From an uncultured Muribaculaceae bacterium (GTDB lineage Bacteria; Bacteroidota; Bacteroidia; Bacteroidales; Muribaculaceae): a DNA stretch of 43,147 nucleotides. Location of the stretch: contig CAMWIJ010000018.1 of assembly GCA_947174275.1 (NCBI GenBank), forward strand, positions 1 to 43,147, read 5' to 3'. The notes below the pieces were generated by a model that had not been told where the DNA came from, did no database searches, and worked only from the letters and a program-made list of their open reading frames with translations. The translations under genes and the position numbers were made by a program. Shown in pieces: positions 18,189 through 26,690 of this stretch. Position 1 is the stretch's first letter; every line of letters starts with the position of its first letter.

Positions 18189-18211
18189 TATATGAAAATT
18201 TCATATATTTG
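18189..18211 (+). promoter_or_regulatory. Promoter with overlapping palindromic operator of the three-gene cassette
   Basis: A palindrome with 9-bp arms (TATATGAAA at 18189-18197, TTTCATATA at 18199-18207, one central base) overlaps TATATTTG (18204-18211), a match to the -7 consensus TAnnTTTG. Start codon at 18229, so the leader is short. A dyad on the core promoter suggests repression by a DNA-binding dimer, perhaps autoregulation; this is inference. Confidence 0.5.
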
Positions 18212-18228
18212 CATATAATATTAAGTTT

Positions 18229-18600
18229 ATGAAGATTGAACAGGCACTATCAAAACTTGGCAAAGACTTTGAAGATTTTAAAATTAAGGGAAACTGCGCA
18301 TACTCTCAAAAATCATCAATATGCTATCGTTACTCAAAGATGTACGATGGTAAACCTATATGGTGGACCTCTGAGTATTTTATTCGCGCAGACTCATCCG
18401 ATTTCGTTATAATCGCCATTGAACATCGAGGCATACTTGTTATTCCTTCAAAGATAATAAAGGATTACTGGTATTTTCTTGATATGGGAACACTTGCCAA
18501 CGGGCGAATAAAGATACGTATAAAAGAGGACGATGGCAAGATTGTTCTTTACAATAAGAAAGACCAACCATTTTACGATGTAACAGAATATCTTCATTAA
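18229..18600 (+). CDS. Cassette protein 1, uncharacterised (123 aa)
   Basis: Not recognised. A 123-residue soluble alpha/beta protein without signal peptide or membrane segment. Lys-rich N-terminal helix (KIEQALSKLGKDFEDFK), a conserved-looking SSICYRYSKMY and WWTSEYFIR (about 45-53), then the strand-turn DFVIIAIEHRGILVIPSKII (59-78) and a terminal acidic/aromatic segment. The strand followed by an IPS helix is reminiscent of small nuclease-like or DNA-binding domains, but no catalytic set can be named. AT-rich with codon use unlike the GC-richer neighbours. First gene downstream of the operator-like palindrome and 48 bp before the DUF3800-like gene, so likely cotranscribed with it. It could be the antitoxin/regulator of the set or an unrelated cargo gene. 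Confidence 0.7.
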   Translation: MKIEQALSKLGKDFEDFKIKGNCAYSQKSSICYRYSKMYDGKPIWWTSEYFIRADSSDFVIIAIEHRGILVIPSKIIKDYWYFLDMGTLANGRIKIRIKEDDGKIVLYNKKDQPFYDVTEYLH

Positions 18601-18648
18601 AGTATTCGATGAACTTTATATTGACAACCTTAAAAACTGGGAATAAAC

Positions 18649-19359
18649 ATGGCGTATAAATTATTCGATATTTACTGCGACGAGAGTTGCCATTTACAGA
18701 ACGGACGTGATAACGATTTTGTAATGGTAATTGGTGGCATAGTCTGTCCTGATGAATTTAAGAAGCAGGTTTCAGACGATATAAGAGCTATTAAAGCTCA
18801 GTTTGGTATCTATCGTGATACTGAGATTAAATGGAACAAGGTGTCCAATGCAAAATCGGATTACTATAATGCCCTAATTAATTATTTCTTCGATAGTAGC
18901 TATCTTACATTCCGCGCTATTATTGTTGACAAAAGAGACCTCAACTTAGCCGATTTTAATTTGACACACGATGAGTTTTACTATCGTGCATACTTTTTAA
19001 TGCTTAGGCGCATTTTTGCACCTGATAATAAGTATTCAATTTATATTGACATTAAGGATACACGCAGTCAGAAAAAAGTTGAGAAATTACACGATGTTTT
19101 GTGTAACAGCAGTTATGATTTTGACCGACAGATGATTCATCGTGTTCAGCAGATTCGGTCCCACGAGGTAGAGATTATGGGCCTGACTGACCTTTTGATA
19201 GGAGCTTTATCGTATTTTCATCGCGGGCTTACTTCTAATGAGGCCAAATTAGCTCTTATAAATTTAATTCGTGAAAGGAGCGGATATACTCTTAATTCCA
19301 CCACCTGGCCCCTCGAACCTAAATTTAATATTTTATTGTGGCATGGACGAAAGCATTGA
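18649..19359 (+). CDS. DUF3800-like protein (predicted RNase H-like fold)
   Basis: 236-aa soluble protein. The N-terminal strand LFDIYCDESCH (Asp11, Glu12), then VIGGIVCP, EIKWNKV (59-65), FRAIIVDKRD, the central strand YSIYIDIKD (Asp134, Asp137) and the helix EIMGLTDLLIGALSY (Asp181) reproduce the layout of DUF3800. That family is thought to have an RNase H-like core with spaced acidic residues, and it is frequent in phage, mobile-element and defence contexts. A nuclease activity is therefore plausible but not shown. The last 17 bp overlap the next gene, pointing to translational coupling. AT-rich compared with flanking genes. It carries no transposase or integrase features. Confidence 0.75.
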   Translation: MAYKLFDIYCDESCHLQNGRDNDFVMVIGGIVCPDEFKKQVSDDIRAIKAQFGIYRDTEIKWNKVSNAKSDYYNALINYFFDSSYLTFRAIIVDKRDLNLADFNLTHDEFYYRAYFLMLRRIFAPDNKYSIYIDIKDTRSQKKVEKLHDVLCNSSYDFDRQMIHRVQQIRSHEVEIMGLTDLLIGALSYFHRGLTSNEAKLALINLIRERSGYTLNSTTWPLEPKFNILLWHGRKH

Positions 19360-19855
19360 GAAAGAACAGATACTTGAATTGCCTGACTTAATTGAACTTT
19401 CGCAATTCGGAGGTAACTTCGCTCGTTATCTCGAGGCTGTCTATGAAATTTTTACTGATGAGTTCATTCGCAACCGTCCAATATTTAGGGGCACAAGATT
19501 GGCTTTAAAGAAATATCCCGTGACGGAGGGAAAAGAGGCTACTTTTTGGCACATGACTTCGGAGGGTGCTATTGAGCAAAACAGACTTCCGGATCTTAGA
19601 CGATTAGAACGTATTAAATGGCCTTCTTTCATTATAAATAATAGTGAACATCCATATCTGCGAGTATGGGAGAATACTCGTGGAACCAAAACAAATGTGC
19701 TTATCATGCATGAGGATGAAAATTATGTGGTAATACTTCGCAAGGGAAATGGGTATTTACTTCCGTGGACTGCATACTTAATAGAGCACGAATGGCGGAA
19801 AAAGAAATTCATTAAAGAGTATGAAGAATATATAAAAAGCAAGGAGCGGCAATGA
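19343..19855 (+). CDS. Cassette protein 3, toxin-like, possible BECR-type nuclease (170 aa)
   Basis: 170-aa basic-tailed protein starting inside the end of the DUF3800-like gene (ATG 19343, 17-bp overlap). The open frame runs 72 bp further upstream, but this start fits coupling. Ordered motifs: RNRPIFRGTRLALKKYP (about 43-59), TFWHMTSEG, RLERIKWPSFII, RVWENTRGTKTNVLI, NYVVILRKGNGYLLPWTAY and a C-terminal charged helix. From memory, the series FWH - ERIxW - WEN.RG - LxWTAY occurs in a widespread small family linked to phage genes and toxin-antitoxin pairs, perhaps with a barnase/EndoU/ColicinE5/RelE-like nuclease fold. This is a suggestion only; a metabolic or structural role cannot be excluded. 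Confidence 0.7.
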   Translation: MDESIEKEQILELPDLIELSQFGGNFARYLEAVYEIFTDEFIRNRPIFRGTRLALKKYPVTEGKEATFWHMTSEGAIEQNRLPDLRRLERIKWPSFIINNSEHPYLRVWENTRGTKTNVLIMHEDENYVVILRKGNGYLLPWTAYLIEHEWRKKKFIKEYEEYIKSKERQ

Positions 19856-19972
19856 CCGCTCCCGTTTCTCTTTCAACGCCTGGTTGGTGAGATGTTACAA
19901 AGTTAATAACTTCTTATCATTCAAACAAATTTTTAGATAACAAAGTTGGGTTTTATATTTAGATTTGGTTGC

Positions 19973-20154
19973 AGGAAGTCCTCGACCGCTACGCCCATCT
20001 CAACATCGCCCCCTACAAAGGCTTCGTCAATCCCGTCTACACCCCCGTGTTTGACGCCGACGGCAACGTAACCGACGTAACCATCGACTACACCGAGGAA
20101 TACATCCCCCAAATGCTCCGCTACTCCCGCGACTACTCCCCCCTGACAAAGTAA
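19973..20154 (+). pseudogene. Detached 3' fragment of an M49 dipeptidyl peptidase gene
   Basis: Encodes the last 60 or so residues of the M49 peptidase in frame to the same stop codon, collinear with 17798-17979 without indels. The first 140 bp differ at 22 positions (about 84% identity), mostly third-codon changes; then identity is perfect for 59 bp. No start, signal peptide or catalytic part remains, so it is a remnant and not a gene. The similarity begins abruptly after AT-rich sequence at 19972. Confidence 0.9.
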
Positions 20155-20171
20155 CCACAAATCGCCTCTCC
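20113..20171 (+). repeat. Right copy of 59-bp perfect direct repeat
   Basis: Partner of 17938-17996, offset 2175 bp. Downstream of it lies GC-rich hairpin sequence, probably the original 3' flank of the M49 gene. Confidence 0.85.
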
Positions 20172-20321
20172 GAGGCGACTCTAAACGTGTGCCGGGGCTC
20201 CCCGGGCTAAAGTCCCGGGGGTTAACCACAATCAGCGAGTCTCCGACTCGCTCCACGCTATCGCCGATTGTTCATAGGGCGCGAGCAGAATTTAACGCAT
20301 TATGTTTTTATCCGTATAAGT
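20155..20321. repeat. Non-coding stretch with a series of small GC-rich hairpins
   Basis: No gene between the M49 remnant and the GH95 stop codon (about 310 bp). It holds successive short inverted repeats: CGCCT-CTCCG-AGGCG (20164-20178), CCCCGGG / CCCGGGG (20200-20206 and 20214-20220), and AGCGAGT-CTCCG-ACTCGCT (20234-20252), with GGGGGTTAACCACA between them. The shared CTCCG loop suggests a REP-like family. A strong hairpin follows at 20322. Confidence 0.55.
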
Positions 20322-20359
20322 AAGAGAGCCTGTTCCGGGATTCTGGAACAGGCTCTCTT
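20322..20359. terminator. Strong hairpin, likely bidirectional terminator
   Basis: Perfect 15-bp stem (AAGAGAGCCTGTTCC / GGAACAGGCTCTCTT) with an 8-nt loop, flanked by T-rich sequence on the plus side. It lies 105 bp past the GH95 stop and after the M49 remnant, so it can serve transcripts arriving from either side. Confidence 0.65.
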
Positions 20360-20463
20360 TGCTGTTTTATTGTATCTTTAGTTGTAGTATCTTTCTTTGT
20401 AGTATTGCGGATACCACTATTATTATTTAGATACTACTATTATTTGTTGGTGTACTACTGCTG

Positions 20464-23334
20464 TTATTTGTTGGTGGGGAAGGTGATGGTGTAGGTGGCG
20501 CCTTTTTTGGTGGGGAAGGTTACCGTGTTGGTGTCGGGGGTGGTGACTTTGACGGGGCGTCCCTTGTGGTCGGTGATGGTGGCGCTGGCGATGTCCTTGT
20601 AGGCTACTTTTACTTCGTTGCCGGCGAGTGAACGGATTGAGCAGGCGTCGAGTTGTCCGTCGCTCCAGTGCTGGTCTATTTCAAAGTTGCCGCGTGCCTT
20701 AAGTCCGCGCATCGAGCCTTTTGCCCAGCATGAGGGCAGTGTCGGCAGCAGGCGGATAGTGCCTCCGTGGCTTTGGAGCAGCATCTCGCTGACACCGGCG
20801 GTAAATCCGTAGTTGCCGTCAATCTGGAACGGAGAATGGGAGTCAAACAGGTTATAGTAGACTCCGGCTGTCTCATAGGTCAGACCGTAGCTCTCGGAAT
20901 GGCGGAGCGCTTTGCGTATCGTTTCATGGGCGTGGTTGCCGTCAAGAGCGCGTGCCCAGAGACACAGACGCCATGCCAGTGACCACCCGGTCGTTTGGTC
21001 GCCGCGCAGTTTCAGTGAATTGACGGCTGCGTCGAAATATTCGCTTTCCGGTGTGATGTCGCCGAGCGGGTAGAGGGCCATCAGGTGTGACTGATGACGG
21101 TGTTCGTTTTGTCCGACAGTGAAAGGGCTCGTTTTCCATTCACGGAGTATCGGGGTGCCGGCCGGTATATGCTGCTCGCCCCATTCGCCGTTGTAAGTCT
21201 CGATGGCGAGGCCGCGGTCAAGGTGTGTGTATTTATCTTTGAGTGTGTTGATAAATTCTTGGGTGACACCGGCATTCCTGCCCAGAATGTCGATGGCTTC
21301 GAGTGTGGAGGCGAAAAGGTCGGAGATGAGTTGCTGGGCATGGGCGGTGCCATGCTCGCGGCCGGGACCATGTTCGGGCGACCATTCGTCAGGAGCTACC
21401 CACGTGCCGTCGCTGTCTTTGATAAGACGTTCGAGCCAGAACTCGGTTGTGCTGAGCATTGTCGGAAATGCTTTCTCTTTGAGAAACTGTTTGTCAAGTG
21501 TGTAAAGGTAATGCTGCCAGAGATGGCCGGTATACCATGCGTTGGCTATGACATAGTTCTCGGCATAGTCGGAGTGGCCGAAGATATTGTTCTGGGTGTA
21601 GCAGGTCCAGCCTTTCGTAGCGCCGGCACGGCGTGCGTATTCGGGCCACTGCGTGTGCTCGAGTGCCATGCTGTGCACATAGTTGAGATAGGGGAGATGG
21701 GTCTCTGACAGGTTGTTGGCTTCGGCCGGCCAGTAATTCATCTGCACATTGATGTCGGAATGAATGTCTGACTGCCACGCCGGATTGTCGGATTGGTTCC
21801 AGATGCCCTGCAGGTTTGACGGAGTGTCCATGCCTCGAGAGGCAGAGATGAGCAGGTAGCGTCCGTAGGAGTAGTAAAGTTCCTCAAGCATCAGTGAGGT
21901 GGAGGCTGTTACGTCGTTGCCGTTGTTGTAGGCTTTGATCATCTCTTCGGTGGTGAGGGAGTTGGCCGCGCCGTCGATTTTCAGCTCGGCGCGGTTGTAG
22001 AGCGCTGTATAGTCGGCGGTGTGGCGTTCAAGCAGCTTCGTCCACCCTTTTGACGCGGCTGAGCGTGCACGCTTGCCGACCATCGGCGCAAGGCGTGACT
22101 TGTCAGATGTATAGGTGGGGGAGTGCTGGTCGAAGTTGGTGGCTCCGGCAAGCACTATGGTTACTTCGTCGGCATCCTTGATTTCTATATTGTCATTATT
22201 GGTGGTGATGGTGCCCCCTTTGGCAGTCGGAATGACTCGGGCGGCGAAACTTACGAGATCGAGGTCGCCGTCAAATGATATTTCTCCATCTTTATAGAGG
22301 GGTTTTACTACCGACTTCTTTATGTCGTTGAAAAGACTGACACGAATACTTACCTGTCCCGGCTTTGATGCGGCGATATGCACGGCAACTGATTTGTCGG
22401 GATAGCTGGCGATATATTCGCGGGTGTAAGTGATATCACCGTCGGCAGTGGTATAGGTGACGTTGGCTTTACCCTCCGAAAGGTCGAGGTTGCGCACGTA
22501 GCCGGTGGCGGCTTTGTCGGCCGAGTAGCCGAAGTTGTCGGAAATATCCTCGATATAGAGGTTGCCGAAACTGAGATAGGTGCCGCGCATGGTGGGCGAG
22601 CCGCTCCAGAGCGACTTGTCATTGAACTGGACACGGTCGCATGCGATGCCGCCGAAAATCATTGCGCCGAACTCTCCGTTGCCGATAGGCAGGGCATATT
22701 CGGTCCACGGGTCGCTGACGGTGGCTGCGGTCACCGGTGTTGTGTACCACAGGGTGTTGCGGTGTGTTGGGGTGTAGTCTGTCGACGGCTCGGTGCTGAA
22801 CTCTTTGACGGACGGCACCGCAGCTTGCTCGACAATATCCTCCGGGTTGATGAATGTCACCGGATTGTTGCGGTCGCCGTTGCCATACAGACCGATTGTT
22901 GCTCCGGGGCCGCACATGCCCCATTGGTTGATAAATTTTCGGTGGCCGGAATTATCGACAAACTCTATCTCCCAGGCATCGGGAAAATGATATGATGAGG
23001 AGTTGACAATTGCGAGAGGCGATGCTGCCGATCTGTCGTCAGTTGATTTCAGTTTGCCGTCGAAGCGGGCGAAGTGCCCTGATTTACTTTGCAGTATAAA
23101 ACTTTCAGGTGTGCCGATGAGTTTCCACAGTTGAGCCGGATTGTTTTCTTTGGCCCATGCTGTGTGTATATCGCCGCCGGTGACGGCATCTTCAAATACG
23201 GTTTCACCTGCCTGAAAGGCTATGTAATACCAATGTTCGTTACTGTTGTCGCTGAATTCCGGCCGTAGTGCGCCATTTGTCGCAAACGCGCAAATCCCTA
23301 CGGCAAGAATTGTCAATACAGATTTCAATTTCAT
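20464..23334 (-). CDS. Glycoside hydrolase family 95 enzyme (alpha-L-fucosidase/galactosidase type)
   Basis: 956-aa secreted enzyme: signal peptide (ends near ICAFA), an N-terminal beta-trefoil/lectin-like region (about 30-165), then the GH95 N-terminal beta-sandwich beginning [20 protein letters not shown] and the (alpha/alpha)6 barrel with [19 protein letters not shown]. Probable catalytic residues by analogy with Bifidobacterium AfcA: Glu654 in WSPEHGPG (acid), Asp839 in QIDGNYGF and Asn529. The residue matching the first water-activating Asn appears to be Asp527 (DIN instead of NIN). GH95 enzymes remove alpha-1,2-L-fucose or alpha-L-galactose from host or plant glycans. No SusC/SusD pair is adjacent; the neighbour is another secreted glycosidase. 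Confidence 0.92.
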   Translation of the reverse strand: MKLKSVLTILAVGICAFATNGALRPEFSDNSNEHWYYIAFQAGETVFEDAVTGGDIHTAWAKENNPAQLWKLIGTPESFILQSKSGHFARFDGKLKSTDDRSAASPLAIVNSSSYHFPDAWEIEFVDNSGHRKFINQWGMCGPGATIGLYGNGDRNNPVTFINPEDIVEQAAVPSVKEFSTEPSTDYTPTHRNTLWYTTPVTAATVSDPWTEYALPIGNGEFGAMIFGGIACDRVQFNDKSLWSGSPTMRGTYLSFGNLYIEDISDNFGYSADKAATGYVRNLDLSEGKANVTYTTADGDITYTREYIASYPDKSVAVHIAASKPGQVSIRVSLFNDIKKSVVKPLYKDGEISFDGDLDLVSFAARVIPTAKGGTITTNNDNIEIKDADEVTIVLAGATNFDQHSPTYTSDKSRLAPMVGKRARSAASKGWTKLLERHTADYTALYNRAELKIDGAANSLTTEEMIKAYNNGNDVTASTSLMLEELYYSYGRYLLISASRGMDTPSNLQGIWNQSDNPAWQSDIHSDINVQMNYWPAEANNLSETHLPYLNYVHSMALEHTQWPEYARRAGATKGWTCYTQNNIFGHSDYAENYVIANAWYTGHLWQHYLYTLDKQFLKEKAFPTMLSTTEFWLERLIKDSDGTWVAPDEWSPEHGPGREHGTAHAQQLISDLFASTLEAIDILGRNAGVTQEFINTLKDKYTHLDRGLAIETYNGEWGEQHIPAGTPILREWKTSPFTVGQNEHRHQSHLMALYPLGDITPESEYFDAAVNSLKLRGDQTTGWSLAWRLCLWARALDGNHAHETIRKALRHSESYGLTYETAGVYYNLFDSHSPFQIDGNYGFTAGVSEMLLQSHGGTIRLLPTLPSCWAKGSMRGLKARGNFEIDQHWSDGQLDACSIRSLAGNEVKVAYKDIASATITDHKGRPVKVTTPDTNTVTFPTKKGATYTITFPTNK

Positions 23335-23404
23335 TTCAATATCTCAGTTAGGTTTGTAATTATCGAAAAATTAAGTAGCGTCGGAATGTTATTATTGCGA
23401 GGGC

Positions 23405-23520
23405 GTTGTAGTACTTCAGATTGTAGGGACGCACGGCTCGTGCGCCCGAATATTAACCTGATAATCAATATGTTAGCGGATGCACGAGCCGTGCGTCCCT
23501 ACAATCTGAAGTGCTGCAAC
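23405..23520. repeat. Long palindromic repeat, copy A (116 bp)
   Basis: Arms of about 44 bp begin GTTGTAGTACTTCAGATTGT and contain the core GTAGGGACGCACGGCTCGTG; the arms pair almost perfectly around a loop of about 28 nt (AATATTAACCTGATAATCAA and flank). It occupies nearly the whole gap between the GH95 start and the GH2 stop. Shorter copies lie at 34908-35002 and 42902-42996. Confidence 0.85.
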
Positions 23521-23529
23521 ACTCTCCTC

Positions 23530-26469
23530 TCAATTGTTGTAGGCTTCGACTTTCATTGTGTAGCCTGAGCCATCAAGCAGTGAAGGAGAGAATGTAAATG
23601 TCACGGTCTTGCTTTGCCCGGGCATAAGGGTGAAGTAGTTGTCACTCTCTATCGCAGGAAGCAATCGCTCTCCATCGCTGTTTCTGACAGGTTGGGCATG
23701 CACGGCAAAGGCTGCCGAGCGGGCGTTGCGTGGATTGGTGATGGTGGCGGTAATGACGGCCTTTCCGTCGACTGTTTTGATGCTGTCTTTGACTTTGAGT
23801 GTGGCTTTCGGCATTGTGTTGACAGCCTGGAAGTTTTTGCGGTCATGACCGCGCCAATATGTGTTCTCGCTTACGAGCGTGCCGTCGGTGTCCTTTAACT
23901 GAAGGCTGATGAAATGCGTGTCATCGAGACCTTCCGAGGCCTTCTCCGGGCCGTACACGTCGAAATCCCAAAGTGAATATCCGTAATCGTTGCCGAGTTC
24001 CACACCCTGCATGCGCACGTAGCGGGCGTCGGCTTCGTGGAAGAAATATTCGGCAATGCCGGGTTCGCCGTTCTCTTCGTTGACAACATCGCGCCACCAG
24101 TGCCCCTCGTCACTTACCTGCACCTTGTATTTTCGGGCATAGGCGGCCTCCCAGTTGAGACGCACGCCGCCCACTTTCATCTTTTCACCGAGGTCAATGG
24201 TAATCCATTCGCCGGGTCTTTTCTCGGCGGCCCAGCGTGTGGAGGAATTGCCGTCGGCTACGTCGCCAGGCTGACCCTCTTTTGTCGATGATGCAGTGAC
24301 GGTCTTGCCGAGAGAGATTGTGTCGCGGTCGGTATTGAAATCAAGCACGAATGCGTCGGTCACTTTGTTGGGCGCGGAGTTGAGCGTTCCTGACTTGGAG
24401 TATCGCTTTACCTCTTTTCCGTCGAGGTTGTAGACACGGGCTTCGGCTGTAAGATTATAGCGGCCGTCGGCAGTGGTGTTTGCCACACGCACCGCGTTGC
24501 TGACCGGATTCCAGTAGATGTGCACCGGTTCGCAGGCCGACTTGCAGCCCCAGTAGGCACCTGTCGGGTCGAAATAGTAGTCGTAGGTCTGCCATACCAT
24601 CGAAGGGTATGCCGATTGGCTCATCCAGGTCATTATGCCGGAGGCATCGTCCCATATATGGTCGATCCAGCCCTCATACATTGCTTTGTTTGACTCGTAG
24701 TTGAGGAGCTGCCCTTTTTTGCAGAAATCGGCGGCGTCGGTCGGCGCACCCCAGTTTTCGGTGAGCATTCTGACATATCCGTCAGGGTCGGCGTTAAAGG
24801 CATTCTGTCCGAAATAGTGCTTGTTCCACATCTCGTCGATGGGCCACAGATGGTCTTCGGGCATGAATTTTACGAGGCTGGTGTAGGTCGGCACCACGGC
24901 TGTACCGATTTCGGTGCGGAAACCCCAGCTGCCGTATCCGTCGCTTCCGGCGTAACTGTTGGGATAGGGGGTGAAATAGTGGCGGGGGTCGAAAGCGCCC
25001 CATGAGCCGCTGCCGCTCAGCCCTTCGGCGTTTGAGCGTGGCTGATACATGCGGTCGCCGCCGTCAAATGCTGCTATGTCAGTGGCCATCCAGTCATCGA
25101 TGGGCTGCAGCGGGTGAGCTTCATTGTCGCCGCACCACACTGCTATTGCCGCATGGTTGCGCAATCGTTTTATCTTCTCGATCACGTTGTTGTTAAACGT
25201 GTTGAGGTCGTAAGGCACATTGGGATTGGAGTTGATCCAGAAATCATCCCACACCATGATGCCGTTACGGTCGCAGGCGTCATAAAACTCTTCGTCGGTG
25301 ACTGATCCGAGCCAGTTGCGTATCATGTTGAAGTTCATTTCTTTATGCAACGCTATGCGCATGTCGTAGTCTTCCCGGCCTCGTGCGCGGAGCATATACT
25401 CGCTCATGCCCCAGTTTCCTCCCTTGACAAATACGGGCGTATCGTTGATTTTTATGTGGAGCACTCCGTCATTCTTGTCGTAGGCATATTTGCGTATGCC
25501 GAACGTTACCTCTTTCTCCTGACTGGTTTTACCGTCGGAAATGACTTCAAGACGGCAGGTGTAAAGGTTGGGCTCGCCGTAGCCGTTGGGCCACCAGAGG
25601 CGGGGATTTTTTATCGAGAGCTGCGGATAATATCGTTTGTCAAACTCAACGACCGAGGTGTAGCCGGGTTCAACTTCAACATCTTTTTCAAACGTGATGT
25701 CGCCGGGGGTGATTGTGCCTTTTACGGTAAATCTTTTTTTCTCTTTGCCGGAGTTTCTGACTCCTGTCTCCACTGTCAGTTCGGCGCGGTCGTGCGACGG
25801 CGTTAGCCTGGTTGTTCGTATCCACGGGTCGACAAGCGTTGCGTCGCCTGAATCGGATATCCACACCTTGTCGGTCAGACCGCTGTTGAGACCGGGCACG
25901 TAGGGCATCCAGTCCCAGCCGGCCGATGAAAGATAGTTTGGGCTTCCCTGATTGGCAAGCGGCTGCTGAGGCATGTCGACAATGACAACAAGGGTGTTGT
26001 CGCCGTCACGGTGGGCGATATCGGTGATGTCATAGCGTCCGCGATGCATGAATCCGTCGAGCACTCCGAGCTGTCGGCCGTTGAGATAAACCGTGCCACG
26101 ACGGTTTATGCCGTCAAAATTAAGCCATAGACGGTTGCCTTCCGATTTCTTGGGTATGCGGAAGGTGGTTCGGTAGGCCATCGAACGGTCATATTTCTTT
26201 CGATCGACATTATGGATATTGTCTCCGAAATTCGGGTCTTTCTCCATACCGGCCTCAACGAAAGAATTGAAGGCAGTGCCGGGCACTATGGCGTCGACCC
26301 ATTTCGAGGCGTCATATCCGTTGTCAACGATTTCATCTATCTTGACTTCATCGGCCGGGCATATTTTCCACACCGTAGACGGAGAGTGGAGATATTGCCC
26401 GGCTGAGTATGCCGTGAAGCTGCCCGACAGCAGCATAAGTGATAATGCGATTTTCAAGGATTTATTCAT
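23530..26469 (-). CDS. Glycoside hydrolase family 2 enzyme with a discoidin-like domain
   Basis: 979-aa secreted GH2 enzyme: signal peptide (ends near SFTAYSA), sugar-binding jelly-roll (about 30-190, with MAYRTTFRIPKK, VYLNGRQLGVLDGF), immunoglobulin-like domain, and a TIM barrel with acid/base Glu450 in WCGDNEAHP and nucleophile Glu520 in FRTEIG. An F5/8 type C domain follows at about 718-850 (GDVADGNSSTRWAAEK, WITIDLGEK), then a terminal beta domain. The layout and the NIRNWLG...VWDDFW region resemble exo-beta-glucosaminidase and mannosylglycoprotein endo-beta-mannosidase-type GH2 proteins rather than beta-galactosidases. Substrate is inferred only. It reads in the same direction as GH95, about 195 bp upstream, with the palindromic repeat between them. 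Confidence 0.92.
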   Translation of the reverse strand: MNKSLKIALSLMLLSGSFTAYSAGQYLHSPSTVWKICPADEVKIDEIVDNGYDASKWVDAIVPGTAFNSFVEAGMEKDPNFGDNIHNVDRKKYDRSMAYRTTFRIPKKSEGNRLWLNFDGINRRGTVYLNGRQLGVLDGFMHRGRYDITDIAHRDGDNTLVVIVDMPQQPLANQGSPNYLSSAGWDWMPYVPGLNSGLTDKVWISDSGDATLVDPWIRTTRLTPSHDRAELTVETGVRNSGKEKKRFTVKGTITPGDITFEKDVEVEPGYTSVVEFDKRYYPQLSIKNPRLWWPNGYGEPNLYTCRLEVISDGKTSQEKEVTFGIRKYAYDKNDGVLHIKINDTPVFVKGGNWGMSEYMLRARGREDYDMRIALHKEMNFNMIRNWLGSVTDEEFYDACDRNGIMVWDDFWINSNPNVPYDLNTFNNNVIEKIKRLRNHAAIAVWCGDNEAHPLQPIDDWMATDIAAFDGGDRMYQPRSNAEGLSGSGSWGAFDPRHYFTPYPNSYAGSDGYGSWGFRTEIGTAVVPTYTSLVKFMPEDHLWPIDEMWNKHYFGQNAFNADPDGYVRMLTENWGAPTDAADFCKKGQLLNYESNKAMYEGWIDHIWDDASGIMTWMSQSAYPSMVWQTYDYYFDPTGAYWGCKSACEPVHIYWNPVSNAVRVANTTADGRYNLTAEARVYNLDGKEVKRYSKSGTLNSAPNKVTDAFVLDFNTDRDTISLGKTVTASSTKEGQPGDVADGNSSTRWAAEKRPGEWITIDLGEKMKVGGVRLNWEAAYARKYKVQVSDEGHWWRDVVNEENGEPGIAEYFFHEADARYVRMQGVELGNDYGYSLWDFDVYGPEKASEGLDDTHFISLQLKDTDGTLVSENTYWRGHDRKNFQAVNTMPKATLKVKDSIKTVDGKAVITATITNPRNARSAAFAVHAQPVRNSDGERLLPAIESDNYFTLMPGQSKTVTFTFSPSLLDGSGYTMKVEAYNN

Positions 26470-26538
26470 GGCAGATACTTTTGGGTTGAATTACACATGT
26501 CAGTTGGCATCAGTGATAAAATGCCATCGGCATTATGG

Positions 26539-26546
26539 CAAATTTA
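26539..26546 (-). promoter_or_regulatory. Candidate -7 element for the GH2 gene
   Basis: TAAATTTG on the minus strand, about 70 bp upstream of the GH2 start; a TTG lies 24 bp further upstream, a little beyond ideal spacing. Confidence 0.45.
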
Positions 26547-26690
26547 CGAAAAAAGAGGCCATAATGTTTTCAACAAAAAAGCAAATTCTGGAAAGAATTA
26601 TCTATCCTTGACACCCATGACGAAAATGTTTCAAAAATTGCCTCATACCCGCGCACAGTTCAAGAGCATGCAGTAAGGCTGTCGGTGTGC

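Noticed and set aside
17997-19972. Insertion sequence or complete integrative element
   Set aside because: No transposase, integrase, relaxase or terminal inverted repeats were found; only cargo-type genes are present.
19969-20154. 61-aa open frame as a small gene
   Set aside because: It is the displaced 3' end of an M49 gene with no domain of its own; annotated as a remnant.
20161-20260. CRISPR-like array from repeated short hairpins
   Set aside because: The hairpins differ in sequence, have no equal spacers and no cas genes are present.
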